Below, one piece after another: positions 15,420 to 23,670 of a stretch of DNA of 64,000 nt (position 1 is its first letter; the number at the start of each line of letters is the position of its first letter). A program made the translations under genes and the position numbers. Under the pieces are notes generated by a model. The model saw only the letters and a program-made list of their open reading frames with translations. It made no database searches and was not told the DNA's origin. This stretch comes from CAZEJS01 sp964512645 (GTDB lineage: Bacteria > Actinomycetota > Geothermincolia > Fen-727 > Anoxymicrobiaceae). The stretch is from the NCBI GenBank assembly GCA_964512645.1, contig CAZEJS010000014.1, positions 6,644 through 70,643 of the forward strand. Reading direction: 5' to 3'.

Positions 15420-15782
15420 GGGCTCTCTCGACGTATGATTCGGGGACCGGCCGGCCGGTACGTGCCTTGAAGCGTCCGGCGCGGGTCTCGTCTGCCGGGG
15501 CGGGTGAACGTGACGCGCCCGACGACCGGGAGCATATCACAACGGCGGCGCGGGCCGCCCCTTGAAGTGCCGGACGGCGCCACGGCGGGGTGGATGCCGG
15601 GCCGCTCGCGGCAGTTGCCCGGGCGCGCGCGCCTGCGGCACTCGACAGGGGTGGCTTCCGGGCCCGACGCGGCCGGGTGCCCCGGCGGGGCGCCTGCCGG
15701 GCGGTTGACTGATCTCAATGCGGCCCCCCCGCTCCGGGCGTATCCTGAGAACCGATACGGGCCGCGAACGTCTATAAGGGTG
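15420..15782. other. 363-base GC-rich intergenic region with an inverted repeat
   Basis: No gene is supported. Between the divergent metallophosphoesterase and the small Cys protein the sequence is very GC-rich. The only notable signal is CGTATC at 15739-15744 and its inverse GATACG at 15754-15759, separated by nine bases, 24 bases upstream of the small gene. This could be an operator. Confidence 0.4.
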
Positions 15783-15959
15783 ATGGCGATAAAGAACATG
15801 AAATCGGGCAGAGACAAGAAGAGCGGAGGTTCGAAGGGCCAGGGAATGTGCTGTGGGTACTGCGCGGACTCCAAGTTCCCGTGTGTGACCATGGAGAAGC
15901 TGATGCGCACAGCGAAAGATGCCGACGAGCATGACGAGCCCTCGCCCGACAGGGATTGA
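15783..15959 (+). CDS. Small Lys- and Cys-containing hypothetical protein
   Basis: A 58-residue protein that I do not recognise. It begins MAIKNMKSGRDKKSGGSKGQG, then has GMCCGYCADSKFPCVTMEK with four Cys, and ends in an acidic tail. The Cys cluster could bind a metal, which is inference. The ATG at 15783 has AAGGGTG directly upstream with very short spacing; ATG 15798 is an alternative. The frame continues upstream without a stop but that part is GC-rich and has no typical protein features. The inverted repeat at 15739-15759 and the terminator-like structure at 15978-16084 frame it as a transcription unit. Confidence 0.45.
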   Translation: MAIKNMKSGRDKKSGGSKGQGMCCGYCADSKFPCVTMEKLMRTAKDADEHDEPSPDRD

Positions 15960-15977
15960 CAAGATAATAAGAGCTTC

Positions 15978-16084
15978 ACTCCTCCCGGGTGCTGAACGCC
16001 GGGGCACCCCCCCCGGCTGATCGAGCCACGAGCAGCCCCCAGTGCCATCTCCTGCTGCCGGGCATTCGGGAGGAGTTCTTTTTT
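15978..16084 (+). ncRNA. Structured three-way-junction element ending in a poly-U terminator
   Basis: ACTCCTCCCGGGTGC (15978-15992) pairs over 15 positions with GCATTCGGGAGGAGT (16062-16076), with two G-U pairs. It is followed by TTCTTTTTT. The enclosed 69 bases hold two further hairpins: GCCGGGG with CCCCGGC, and GCAGC with GCTGC. The outer stem itself forms the terminator. It may simply end transcription after the small Cys gene, or be a leader element of the DUF255 gene that starts 61 bases downstream. It matches no riboswitch class I know. Confidence 0.5.
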
Positions 16085-16145
16085 AGGGGTCGAACGTGGG
16101 GATGGGACCGCGGGATACCGCGGCGAAGAGCAGGAGGGTTGGGAC

Positions 16146-18005
16146 ATGGCAGGTAGCCCCATCGCGGGAGACGGGGGCGACACCGCCCGGCGGGAGGTTT
16201 TCAGGTTCAGCCCCCGGCCCAACCGCGCCTCGGAGATCAACTGGCTCGAATGGGGCGCCCGGCCGTTCGAGCTGGCCGAGGAACAGGGGAAGCTGGTGCT
16301 CCTGTCGATCTCGGCGGTGTGGTGCCACTGGTGCCACGTGATGGACGAGACCACCTACTCGGACCCCGGGGTCATCGATAAGATCAACAGCGATTTCGTG
16401 CCCGTCCGCGTCGACAGTGACAGACGCCCCGACATCAACCGCCGCTACAACCAGGGAGGATGGCCCAGCACAGTATTTCTCGTCCCCTCGGGGGCCGCGG
16501 TCACCGGGCTCACATTCGCGCCGCCGCCGCAGATGTTGACGATCCTCGAACGCCTCGGCGAAGGCTACGTCAGAGAGAAGGAGGCGGTCGACCTCGAGGC
16601 CGCCGAGCGCGCGGAGATGGAGCGCGAGCTCTACCTGAACTCGGAACCTGCCGGGGAGATCGACCGCCGGGCGGCCGCCGAGGTGGAGGGCTGGGTCCTT
16701 ACGGCGTGGGACAAAGGTTACGGCGGGATAGGTTCCGCCCCCAAGTTCCCCCCGGTCGGGGCCGTCGAGTTCGCGCTGTGGCGTCACCTCGAAACCGGCA
16801 GTCACGCCCTGAAATCGTTCGTGGTGTCGACGCTGGACGGCATGCGCAACGGAGAGCTGTTCGACAGGGTCGAGGGAGGTTTCTTCCGCTACGCCACCGG
16901 GCGCGACTGGAGCGCGCCCCATTACGAGAAAATGCTCGCCGACAATGCCGAACTGGCCTGGCTCTACCTGTGCGCGTCGGTGGCCCTCGGCAGGGACGAC
17001 TACGCCGGGACGGCGCGCCTGACCATCGATTACGTGCTGTCCAACCTGCTGGACGACGAGCGCAGGGGGTTCTACGGGAGCCAGGACGCCGACGAGGAGT
17101 ATTACCACCGCGACGCGGAAGGCCGCGCGCAGATCCGCAAACCCCCGATCGACGAGACCATCTACACCGATTCCACCTCCCAGATGGTATCGACGCTGGT
17201 GCTGGCATCGGCGGTGTTCGGGGACCCGGGGCTGCTGGCCCTCGCCGAGCGTGTCGCGGACACTGTCTGGCGCTCCGGGTTCAGGCACGCCGTCGGCGCG
17301 TGCCACTTCTTCGACGCGGCTGACGGGCGGCCTCGGTTGTGGGGCCAGCCCTCCGACCAGGTGTACCTGTTGAAGGCGATGCTCGAGCTGTACCAGGCCA
17401 CCGCGGGTGTCAGGTTCCTCGAGCGCTCGATCGAGCTGGCCTCCACCCTTATCGACCGACACGTGAGCGGGCACGGCTGGCTGGTCGAAGCCGGGACGAC
17501 GGAAGGCGGGGTCGCCGCAACGGTCCCGGACGCCCCCGAGGACATCCCAGATATTGTCGTCAACGCCGTTGGGGCCAGGGCGCTGGCGGCGCTGGGGGAA
17601 CTCGACCCGGAGGGCGGTTTCGGCGAAGCCGCGGGACGCATACTCGCCTCCTACGGAGAGAGGTACAAGCAGTACACGCATTTCTCCGCCGGGTACGCCA
17701 TGGCGACGGAGATCTTCGCGGAGGGTTTCATCGAGGTGCGCGTCTCTCAGGACGCCGACGAGGAGTCCCGGAGGCGCGTAACCGCGGCGGCGGTCGCGGC
17801 CTTCAACCCCCGGAAGATCGTCCGGCCGGAGACGGTCGAGGATTTTCTGCAGGCGGAGGACGCCGACGGCGCCGCGCCGCCCGCGGCCGTCGTCTGCAGC
17901 CCCGGGCGCTGCGTGCCGGTGGGCGACGCCGGGGAACTGGCGGGAGTCCTGGGGACCATCGCCCGCTCCGGCAGGGCGGACGAGGGACTGCCGGATGGCG
18001 CCTGA
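16146..18005 (+). CDS. DUF255 thioredoxin-domain protein (YyaL/SSP411-like)
   Basis: A 619-residue protein with an N-terminal thioredoxin-like fold and a C-terminal alpha-barrel resembling six-hairpin glycosidases. The first domain carries the family signature AVWCHWCHVMDETTYSDPGV near residue 55, with a CxxC pair, and NQGGWPSTVFLVP. The second has APHYEKMLADNAELAWLYL near residue 255 and GSQDADEEYYHRD. The function in bacteria is not established; a redox or N-acylglucosamine-related role has been suggested for relatives. Conserved spacing between CHWCH and HYEKML is normal. The ATG has AGGAGG eight bases upstream. The gene appears to be monocistronic. Confidence 0.9.
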   Translation: MAGSPIAGDGGDTARREVFRFSPRPNRASEINWLEWGARPFELAEEQGKLVLLSISAVWCHWCHVMDETTYSDPGVIDKINSDFVPVRVDSDRRPDINRRYNQGGWPSTVFLVPSGAAVTGLTFAPPPQMLTILERLGEGYVREKEAVDLEAAERAEMERELYLNSEPAGEIDRRAAAEVEGWVLTAWDKGYGGIGSAPKFPPVGAVEFALWRHLETGSHALKSFVVSTLDGMRNGELFDRVEGGFFRYATGRDWSAPHYEKMLADNAELAWLYLCASVALGRDDYAGTARLTIDYVLSNLLDDERRGFYGSQDADEEYYHRDAEGRAQIRKPPIDETIYTDSTSQMVSTLVLASAVFGDPGLLALAERVADTVWRSGFRHAVGACHFFDAADGRPRLWGQPSDQVYLLKAMLELYQATAGVRFLERSIELASTLIDRHVSGHGWLVEAGTTEGGVAATVPDAPEDIPDIVVNAVGARALAALGELDPEGGFGEAAGRILASYGERYKQYTHFSAGYAMATEIFAEGFIEVRVSQDADEESRRRVTAAAVAAFNPRKIVRPETVEDFLQAEDADGAAPPAAVVCSPGRCVPVGDAGELAGVLGTIARSGRADEGLPDGA

Positions 18006-18008
18006 CCC

Positions 18009-18225
18009 CGGGGCGCCTTCCGAGCGTCTAAGTAGCAAATAAAGAACGTGAACGCCCCGATGGGGCGCTGAGGCTCGGGCTGGAGGATGGAGGCAAACTG
18101 AATACAGCGCGGTCAAGGGCTCCTGGCAACGCTTCCTCCTCCAGCCTCGGTTTCGAGGGTCAGGCTGCGGCCTGGCCCTCGATCGTTGTCCGGGGGAAAC
18201 ACCGCTGCGTGCCCGGGGCGCCCCG
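18009..18225 (+). ncRNA. Candidate structured RNA upstream of ychF
   Basis: The 292-base gap between DUF255 and ychF folds extensively. CGGGGCGCC (18009-18017) pairs with GGCGCCCCG (18217-18225) as a nine-base closing stem. Inside are CGCCCC-GAT-GGGGCG (18053-18067), a long hairpin over 18070-18154 in which CTGGAGGA and GGAGGC pair with TCCTCCAG and GCTTCC, and an 11-pair hairpin GAGGGTCAGGC-TGCG-GCCTGGCCCTC (18155-18180) with one G-U pair. It is not an obvious RNase P, SRP, tmRNA or 6S RNA. No clear promoter or T-tail is seen. Strand is uncertain, since perfect stems read the same in both directions, but the G-U pairs favour plus. Confidence 0.45.
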
Positions 18226-18297
18226 CCCGCCGCTGGCTTTTCGCGCGCCCCGGATTTACTCTTATGTCCACGTCCGGTCTGAGCGAGGCGGTTTAAC

Positions 18298-19386
18298 GTG
18301 AGCACACTCCGCGCGGGAATAGTAGGGCTGCCCAACGCGGGCAAGACCACCCTTTTCAACGCGCTGTCACGCTCGGGGGCCCTCGTCGCGTCCTACCCGT
18401 TCACCACCGTGGAGCCCAACGTCGGGGTCGTCGCGGTGCCGGACCCGCGGCTGGAGTCGGTCGCGCGGCTGGCGGGGTGTGAGCGCAGGGTACCGGCGAC
18501 GGTGCGGTTCGTCGACATAGCGGGCCTGGTCGAAGGGGCGAGCAGGGGGGAGGGCCTGGGCAACAAGTTCCTCGGCAACATCAGGGACGTTGACGCGGTC
18601 ATCCACGTGGTGCGCGCGTTCGAGGCGCCGGACGCACCGCCGGCCGGCGGCGATACCGACCCGGTGCGGGACGCCGAACTCATCGAGACCGAACTCCGCC
18701 TGGCCGACCTGGAGGCGCTGGGGCGCGAACTGGGAAAGGCCAGGCAGGCGGCCAAGGGCGGCGACCGCGATTGCGTGGCCAGGGTCGAGTGCCTCGAGGG
18801 TGTCGAGGCCGGCCTGGGAGGAGACGTCGTGGCCGGCAGGGAAGAGCTGGCCGCCAGGCTCGCGCGCTTCGCGCCGGAGGCGAGGCTGCTGACGTTGAAG
18901 CCTACGCTGGTGGTGCTGAACGTGGGGGAGGGCGACAGCGGGCGGCACGCCCGGGCCGTCGGGGAGTGGGCGGGCGCCCGCGGACTGCCGGTGCTCAGCG
19001 TCAATGCCGGGATAGAAGCCGAGCTGGCGGAACTCGAGCCCGAGGAAGCGCTGGAGTTCGAGAGGGAGATGGGCATCGAGGAGGAGAGCCTGGCGCGCGT
19101 GGTCAGGGAGAGCTACCGGATGCTGGGGTTGATAACGTTCTTCTCGATCGATTCGGGGGAGTGCCGGGCGTGGTCCGTGCCCGCGGGCTCGACGGCCAGC
19201 GCGGCCGCCGGGCGCATACACAGCGACATGGAACGCGGGTTCGTGAAGGCCGAGGTCGTGCACCAGGAGGACTTCCAGGCCGGCGGCTCCTTCGCCAGGG
19301 CGCGCGAGGTCGGTTCCCTGCGCGTAGAGGGGCGGGATTACATCGTCCAGGACGGGGACGTCATCCACTTCAAGTTCGCGACGTAA
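18298..19386 (+). CDS. ychF: Redox-regulated ATPase/GTPase YchF
   Basis: A 362-residue Obg-related P-loop protein, ribosome-associated, that prefers ATP. G1 is GLPNAGKTTL at residues 8-17, G3 DIAGLVEGASRGEGLGNKFL near residue 68, followed by the YchF-typical insert with a helical hairpin. The G4 position reads LNVGEGD instead of NKxD, as is normal for YchF. The C-terminal TGS domain ends VEGRDYIVQDGDVIHFKF. The GTG start at 18298 has a weak Shine-Dalgarno (GAGG) some bases upstream. A kinase gene follows within 20 bases, so the two may be one operon. Confidence 0.95.
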   Translation: MSTLRAGIVGLPNAGKTTLFNALSRSGALVASYPFTTVEPNVGVVAVPDPRLESVARLAGCERRVPATVRFVDIAGLVEGASRGEGLGNKFLGNIRDVDAVIHVVRAFEAPDAPPAGGDTDPVRDAELIETELRLADLEALGRELGKARQAAKGGDRDCVARVECLEGVEAGLGGDVVAGREELAARLARFAPEARLLTLKPTLVVLNVGEGDSGRHARAVGEWAGARGLPVLSVNAGIEAELAELEPEEALEFEREMGIEEESLARVVRESYRMLGLITFFSIDSGECRAWSVPAGSTASAAAGRIHSDMERGFVKAEVVHQEDFQAGGSFARAREVGSLRVEGRDYIVQDGDVIHFKFAT

Positions 19387-19402
19387 GGTGGAGGTGCCGG
19401 AG

Positions 19403-20936
19403 ATGAGCGGGCGGTGCGTCCTCGGGTACGACGTGGGAACGGGCGGCTGCAAAGCGGTGCTGGCTACGATGGACGGCGCCCTGGTCGGCTCGGCGTTCGC
19501 GCCTTACTCCGTCAGCCACCCCGGGGAGCACTACGCCGAACAGGAGCCCCGGGACTGGTGGAACGGCGTCTGCGCCTCGACCCGCGAGCTGCTGGAGAAG
19601 ACGGGGACGCCGCCCTCGGACGTGGCGGGCCTGGCCTTCGCCTCGCAGATGCTGGGCGTGCTGCCGATGGCCGAGGATGGGACCCCGCTGAGGCCGGCGA
19701 TGATATGGATGGACTGCCGCGCGGAGGAGCAGGCGCGCAGGGTGGTGAGAAGGCTTGGCGGGCCCCGGGTTATGATGCAGCTTTTCGGCGCGGTGGCCTC
19801 GGGCAAGGACGTGATGTGCAAGATCAGGTGGCTCGCCGACGAGGAGCCCGCCGTCTTCGAGAAGACCCGCTGGTTCGTCGACGTCAAGGGCTACGTGGTC
19901 TACAGGGCGACGGGCAGGTTCGTGACCGACCAGACCGCGGCGTCGGTCACCGGCTTCATGGACAACAGGACCCGCGACTGGTCACGGCTGGCTCCGCGGC
20001 TGGTGGGAGCCGGCACCGACAGGATGCCCGTCGTAACCGGGAGCTTCGAGGTGGTGGGAGGCCTCACCGCCGGGGCCGCCGCGGAGATGGGCCTCGCCGA
20101 AAGCACCCCGGTTGTCAGCGGGATGGGCGACGCGCCCGCGGGAGCCGTCGGGGCGGGCGCCCTCGCGCACGGAGAGAGCTCCATCAGCATCGGGACCTCC
20201 GGCCTGCTGTGCATCGCCAGCTCCGGGAGGGTCAAGCTGGGCCGCTCGGGCATGGCTACCATAGCGGCCGCGGACCCCTCGATGTGGCTGGTGGTGGGCG
20301 AGACCAACACCGCGGGCGCCTGCCTGGAGTGGTTCGCCGACAACCTGGCGAAGGAGTCGGAGAGGACGCGGGGCGGCGGCGGGGGCGGGTTGATGGAGGT
20401 GCTAGACCGAGCGGTGGAAACCGTCCCGCCGGGCGCGAACAGGGTGATCTTCGCGCCCTGGATGTACGGAGAGCGGGCGCCGGTGACCGACACCACCCTG
20501 CGGGGGGCGTTCGTGAACCTGGCCCTGGACAACACCCGGGAGGACATGCTCCGCGCGGTCTTCGAAGGCGTGGCGATGAACTTCCGTTGGATGTTCGAGG
20601 TGGCCGCCGGCAAGGGGCTGCCCTGCAGGAAGGTCCGCGCGATCGGCGGCGGCGCGAAGAGCGACACCTGGATGCAGATCTTCGCCGACGTCACCGGGCG
20701 GACCGTGGAGGCGGTCGAGAAGCCCCGGGACGCCGGGGCGCTGGGGGCGGCGCTGGCCGTTCCGGTAGCACTGGGCGTCTACGACGGCATCGGCGCTATC
20801 AAGGACGTGGTCAGGGTCCGCAGGTCGTTCGAACCTGACAGGGGCGGCCGGGCTCTACGGCGAGCTGTTCGCGTCGTTCCGCGCCCTGCACGCGGGGTTA
20901 TCGCTCGTCTGCAGGAGGCTCAACGGGCGGGCTTGA
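19403..20936 (+). pseudogene. FGGY-family carbohydrate kinase with C-terminal frameshift
   Basis: A xylulokinase-like sugar kinase of about 510 residues if read through one frameshift. Conserved blocks are GYDVGTGGCKAVL (phosphate 1), MIWMDCRA, DNRTRDWS, GMGDAPAGAVGAGA, SISIGTSGLL (phosphate 2) and AIGGGAKSDTWMQIFADVTGR. After RRSFEPDR at 20840-20844 (a run of four G) the original frame runs into a spurious tail to 21019, whereas dropping one base gives AAGLYGELFASFRALHAGLS and stops at 20936. That is the expected FGGY C-terminus. This is a sequencing or assembly error in a G run, or a recent mutation. ATG 19403 has GGAGGTG six bases upstream. Confidence 0.85.
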
Positions 20937-21050
20937 GGGCATCTCGCGGCAACGCCCCTTCCGGATGTCGCCGTCACGGTGTAAAATATGCTTGTACTGC
21001 CAGCCAGGCCTCTCCCTGACAAGGCCATCCCGGCCGGGAAGGGGTAAGAG

Positions 21051-21758
21051 GTGTCCAGCACCCGAAACCACCGTGCCCTGATAGACACACTGACCGCGCG
21101 CGGGCCGCGGCAGCTCAGTGACCTCGACCTGCTCACCCTGGTGTTCGCCGGGTGCGTGCCGGTCGCCCGGGCGAGCGACCTTGCCGCCGCGTGCGCTCGG
21201 GAGGTCGGGCCTCCGGCCGCGCTGGAGGCTCATGACTGGGTGGAGCTGAGGCGCATCAAGGGCCTGGGCGACGTGAAGGCTGCCGCCATAGTGGCCGGCC
21301 CCGAGCTGGGCAGGCGTTCGCTGCGGGGCGTGCGCCGGGGGGAGCGCCTGGGTTCCAGCGCCGACGTCTACAACACCTTCTGGCCCTCCATGCTCAGCGA
21401 ACGGGTCGAGGTCTTCTCCTGCGCCCTCGTCGACGCCAAGCTCAGGCTGCTCGCCACCACCGTCATCTCCAGGGGAACCCTGACCGCCAGCATCGTGCAT
21501 CCCCGCGAGTCGTTCCGCCCCGCCGTGCGCAACGCCGCCTCCGGGGTCATCTTCGCCCATAACCACCCGAGCGGCGACCCCCTGCCCTCCGACGAGGACC
21601 GGCGGATAACCGGACGCCTCGAGGAGGTCGGGCGCATCCTCGGGATACCGATGCTCGACCACGTAATCATCGGCGCCGAGGGCACTTATTACAGCTTCGC
21701 CGACGCGGGCGACCTCGAGCCGCAGGCCTCCGGGTACCGTGGTATGGTATTGCGGTAG
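21051..21758 (+). CDS. radC: RadC-family JAB/MPN protein
   Basis: A 235-residue RadC homologue. The N-terminal half has a helix-hairpin-helix-like region (DWVELRRIKGLGDVKAAAIVA), and the C-terminal half the JAMM metalloprotease-like motif, FAHNHPSGDPLPSDEDRRITG near residue 168, plus the upstream Glu. The protein is classically linked to DNA repair but its biochemical role is unsettled. Length is typical. The GTG at 21051 follows GGGAAGGGG. It sits between the kinase and an acyltransferase on the same strand; a TAAAAT near 20982 could be a -10 box. Confidence 0.93.
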   Translation: MSSTRNHRALIDTLTARGPRQLSDLDLLTLVFAGCVPVARASDLAAACAREVGPPAALEAHDWVELRRIKGLGDVKAAAIVAGPELGRRSLRGVRRGERLGSSADVYNTFWPSMLSERVEVFSCALVDAKLRLLATTVISRGTLTASIVHPRESFRPAVRNAASGVIFAHNHPSGDPLPSDEDRRITGRLEEVGRILGIPMLDHVIIGAEGTYYSFADAGDLEPQASGYRGMVLR

Positions 21759-21783
21759 CAGGGCGCGTTTCATGGAGGTACGG

Positions 21784-22413
21784 ATGGGCGAAAGGCCGGG
21801 GGCGCTCGGCAGGGCCGTTTGCTGGCTCAAGGAGCCGAGGGTGATGTTCAACTCCTTTTACCTTCCCCGCAAAGGGGTTGTCCTCGGCGAGGGCGCCTGG
21901 GTCTCGGGCTGGATAGATGTCGCCCTGGCCGCCGGAGCATCCTGCGAGATCGGCCGGGGGGTCTTCATACCGCGCACTATCGAGATACGCGGCAACGACA
22001 GCGGCAGGATCGCCGTCGGCGACCACGTCACCGTCGACACCGGGGCGCGGCTTCACGTCGCCAACGACGCCACGCTGCGGGTCGGGGACAACGTCGGAAT
22101 CGGGCCATATAACATCCTCAACGCGTTCGACGACCTCACCATCGGCGACGACACCATGCTCGCCCCGTTCGTCAACATCAACTGCGCCGACCACGGCACC
22201 GCGATGGGCACGCTGATGCGCCTTCAGCGGGGCGCCTACGGCCCGGTGTCGATCGGCAGGGACTGCTGGCTGGGGGCCGGCGTCGTCGTCACCAGGGGCG
22301 TTACCATAGGCGACGGGGCGGTGATAGGGGCCGGTTCGGTGGTGACCCGCGATGTCCCCGGCTACACGGTCTCGGCCGGTGTCCCGTGCAGCGTGGTCAG
22401 CGAACGGAGGTAG
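21784..22413 (+). CDS. Left-handed beta-helix acyltransferase (hexapeptide repeat)
   Basis: A 209-residue transferase that likely acetylates a sugar or a small acceptor using acetyl-CoA. The core from residue 35 to 195 is a chain of hexapeptide turns such as IGRGVFIP, IAVGDHVTVDTGARL, VGDNVGIGPYN, IGDDTMLAPFVNI. The CADHGT segment with the likely active-site His is near residue 138, and the C-terminus shows the typical VVTRGVTIGDGAVIGAGSVVTRDVP pattern. ATG 21784 is preferred since GGAGG lies five bases upstream; ATG 21772 is also in frame. Its end overlaps the DUF192 gene if that gene starts at 22352. Confidence 0.85.
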   Translation: MGERPGALGRAVCWLKEPRVMFNSFYLPRKGVVLGEGAWVSGWIDVALAAGASCEIGRGVFIPRTIEIRGNDSGRIAVGDHVTVDTGARLHVANDATLRVGDNVGIGPYNILNAFDDLTIGDDTMLAPFVNINCADHGTAMGTLMRLQRGAYGPVSIGRDCWLGAGVVVTRGVTIGDGAVIGAGSVVTRDVPGYTVSAGVPCSVVSERR

Positions 22414-22774
22414 CGCCTCGGCGACCATCACCAACGAGACCCGCGGCACCATCCTCGCTTCCCGGGCGAGATTCGCCCTCTCCGGCCGCGAGCGCGCCCG
22501 GGGGCTCCTGGGGCTCGACCGCCTCCCGGAGGGTGAGGCGCTGGTGTTTCCGCGCTGTTCCCAGGTCCACACATTCGGGATGCGCTTCGCCATCGACGTG
22601 CTCTTCCTCGACGGGGAGGGCCGGGTCGTCCACATGGTTCGGGGGATGGCACCGAGGCGTATCACCAGGTGGTGCGCGAGGGGCCGCACGGTCGTGGAGC
22701 TTCCCGAGGGGGCGATTGACGCCAGCGGCACCGGCCCCGGGGACACGCTGGCGTTGTGTCCGCCGGCCGGCTGA
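22352..22774 (+). CDS. DUF192 family protein
   Basis: A protein of up to 140 residues with a DUF192 domain. Its conserved core is ARGLLGLDRLPEGEALVFPRCSQVHTFGMRFAIDVLFLDGEGRVV, with the C-terminal GPGDTL. Most relatives are small and some are exported; this one lacks a signal peptide. The function is unknown. The domain starts near ITNETRG, and GGAGG lies at 22406-22410, but no ATG, GTG or TTG follows it in frame. The nearest standard start is ATG 22352, 62 bases inside the previous gene. The stop abuts the stop of the convergent ABC gene. Confidence 0.78.
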   Translation: MSPATRSRPVSRAAWSANGGSASATITNETRGTILASRARFALSGRERARGLLGLDRLPEGEALVFPRCSQVHTFGMRFAIDVLFLDGEGRVVHMVRGMAPRRITRWCARGRTVVELPEGAIDASGTGPGDTLALCPPAG

Positions 22775-23491
22775 TCACCAGACCAGGTTCTCCGGGTCCT
22801 CCGGGTCCTCGTTGATGACGACGTTCGATATCTCGCCCGAGTGCAGGTGAACGACCTTGTTGGCGATCTGGGCGATCGCGGAGTTGTGGGTGACCATCAG
22901 GAAGTTACAGTTCTCCTGGACCGCGATGTCCCTCATCAGGCGGAGAATCATGATTCCCGTATCGTAGTCGAGTTCGCCGGTCGGCTCGTCGCAGAGGACG
23001 ACCGGCGGCCTCTTCGCCAGGGCCCGGGCTATCGCCACCCGCTGCTGTTCCCCCCCCGAGAGCTGGCTGGGGAAATGGTTCGCCCGGTCGCCCAGGCCGA
23101 CCTGCTCCAGCACGTCCATGGCCGAACCGCGCTTCTCCCTGGGGACGAGGTCCAGGGCGAACTCGACGTTCTCCCTGGCCGTGAGCGTGGGTATCAGGTT
23201 GAAGAACTGGAAGATAAACCCGACCGTGTCCCGCCTGAACCTGGTCAGCTCCTTCTCGTTCAGGGAGGAGATGTCCTTTCCCCCGACGACGATCTTCCCG
23301 CTGGTCGGCGAGTCGATGCCGCCGATACAGTTGAGCATGGTGGTCTTGCCCGAACCGCTCGGGCCCAGGGCCACGATGAACTCCCCGCGAACGGCGGTGA
23401 GGTCCACCTCCTTGAGGGCTTTGACCTCCACTTCGCCCATCTGGTAGGTCTTGGACACCTTTTCCAGCAGCACCGTCACGTCGTCGTTCAA
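22775..23491 (-). CDS. ABC transporter ATP-binding protein (MacB/LolD-like)
   Basis: A 238-residue ATPase of the MacB/LolD/FtsE-like group, which pairs with permeases that extrude lipids, peptides or antibiotics. Motifs: GPSGSGKTTMLNCIGGID (Walker A, near residue 43), the group-specific RRDTVGFIFQFFNLIPTLTARENVE, LSGGEQQRVAIARAL (signature), VVLCDEPTGELD (Walker B) and MVTHN. The TTG at 23491 follows GAGGTAACC. No permease lies nearby, so the partner is encoded elsewhere. The 5' side has about 180 intergenic bases shared with the response regulator. Confidence 0.92.
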   Translation of the reverse strand: MNDDVTVLLEKVSKTYQMGEVEVKALKEVDLTAVRGEFIVALGPSGSGKTTMLNCIGGIDSPTSGKIVVGGKDISSLNEKELTRFRRDTVGFIFQFFNLIPTLTARENVEFALDLVPREKRGSAMDVLEQVGLGDRANHFPSQLSGGEQQRVAIARALAKRPPVVLCDEPTGELDYDTGIMILRLMRDIAVQENCNFLMVTHNSAIAQIANKVVHLHSGEISNVVINEDPEDPENLVW

Positions 23492-23647
23492 AGGTTACCT
23501 CGCTCGAAGGATCGCGTGAAACGCCCGAGACTCCGTGCTAATGCTAATTCTCACGTGGACAGGAATCAAGACAGCGGGGAGGGCGCGCGGTTGCGTTGCG
23601 CGCCGGCGCCCCGGGGGCCGTGCCTCCGGCCGGCACGCATTTTGCTG

Positions 23648-23653
23648 TAGAAT
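23648..23653 (+). promoter_or_regulatory. -10 box of the response-regulator gene
   Basis: TAGAAT follows TTTGCTG and lies 17 bases before the ATG at 23671. With transcription starting near 23660 the leader would be only about 11 bases. No -35 box is recognised. Confidence 0.4.
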
Positions 23654-23670
23654 TGAAAAACGGCACCGGA

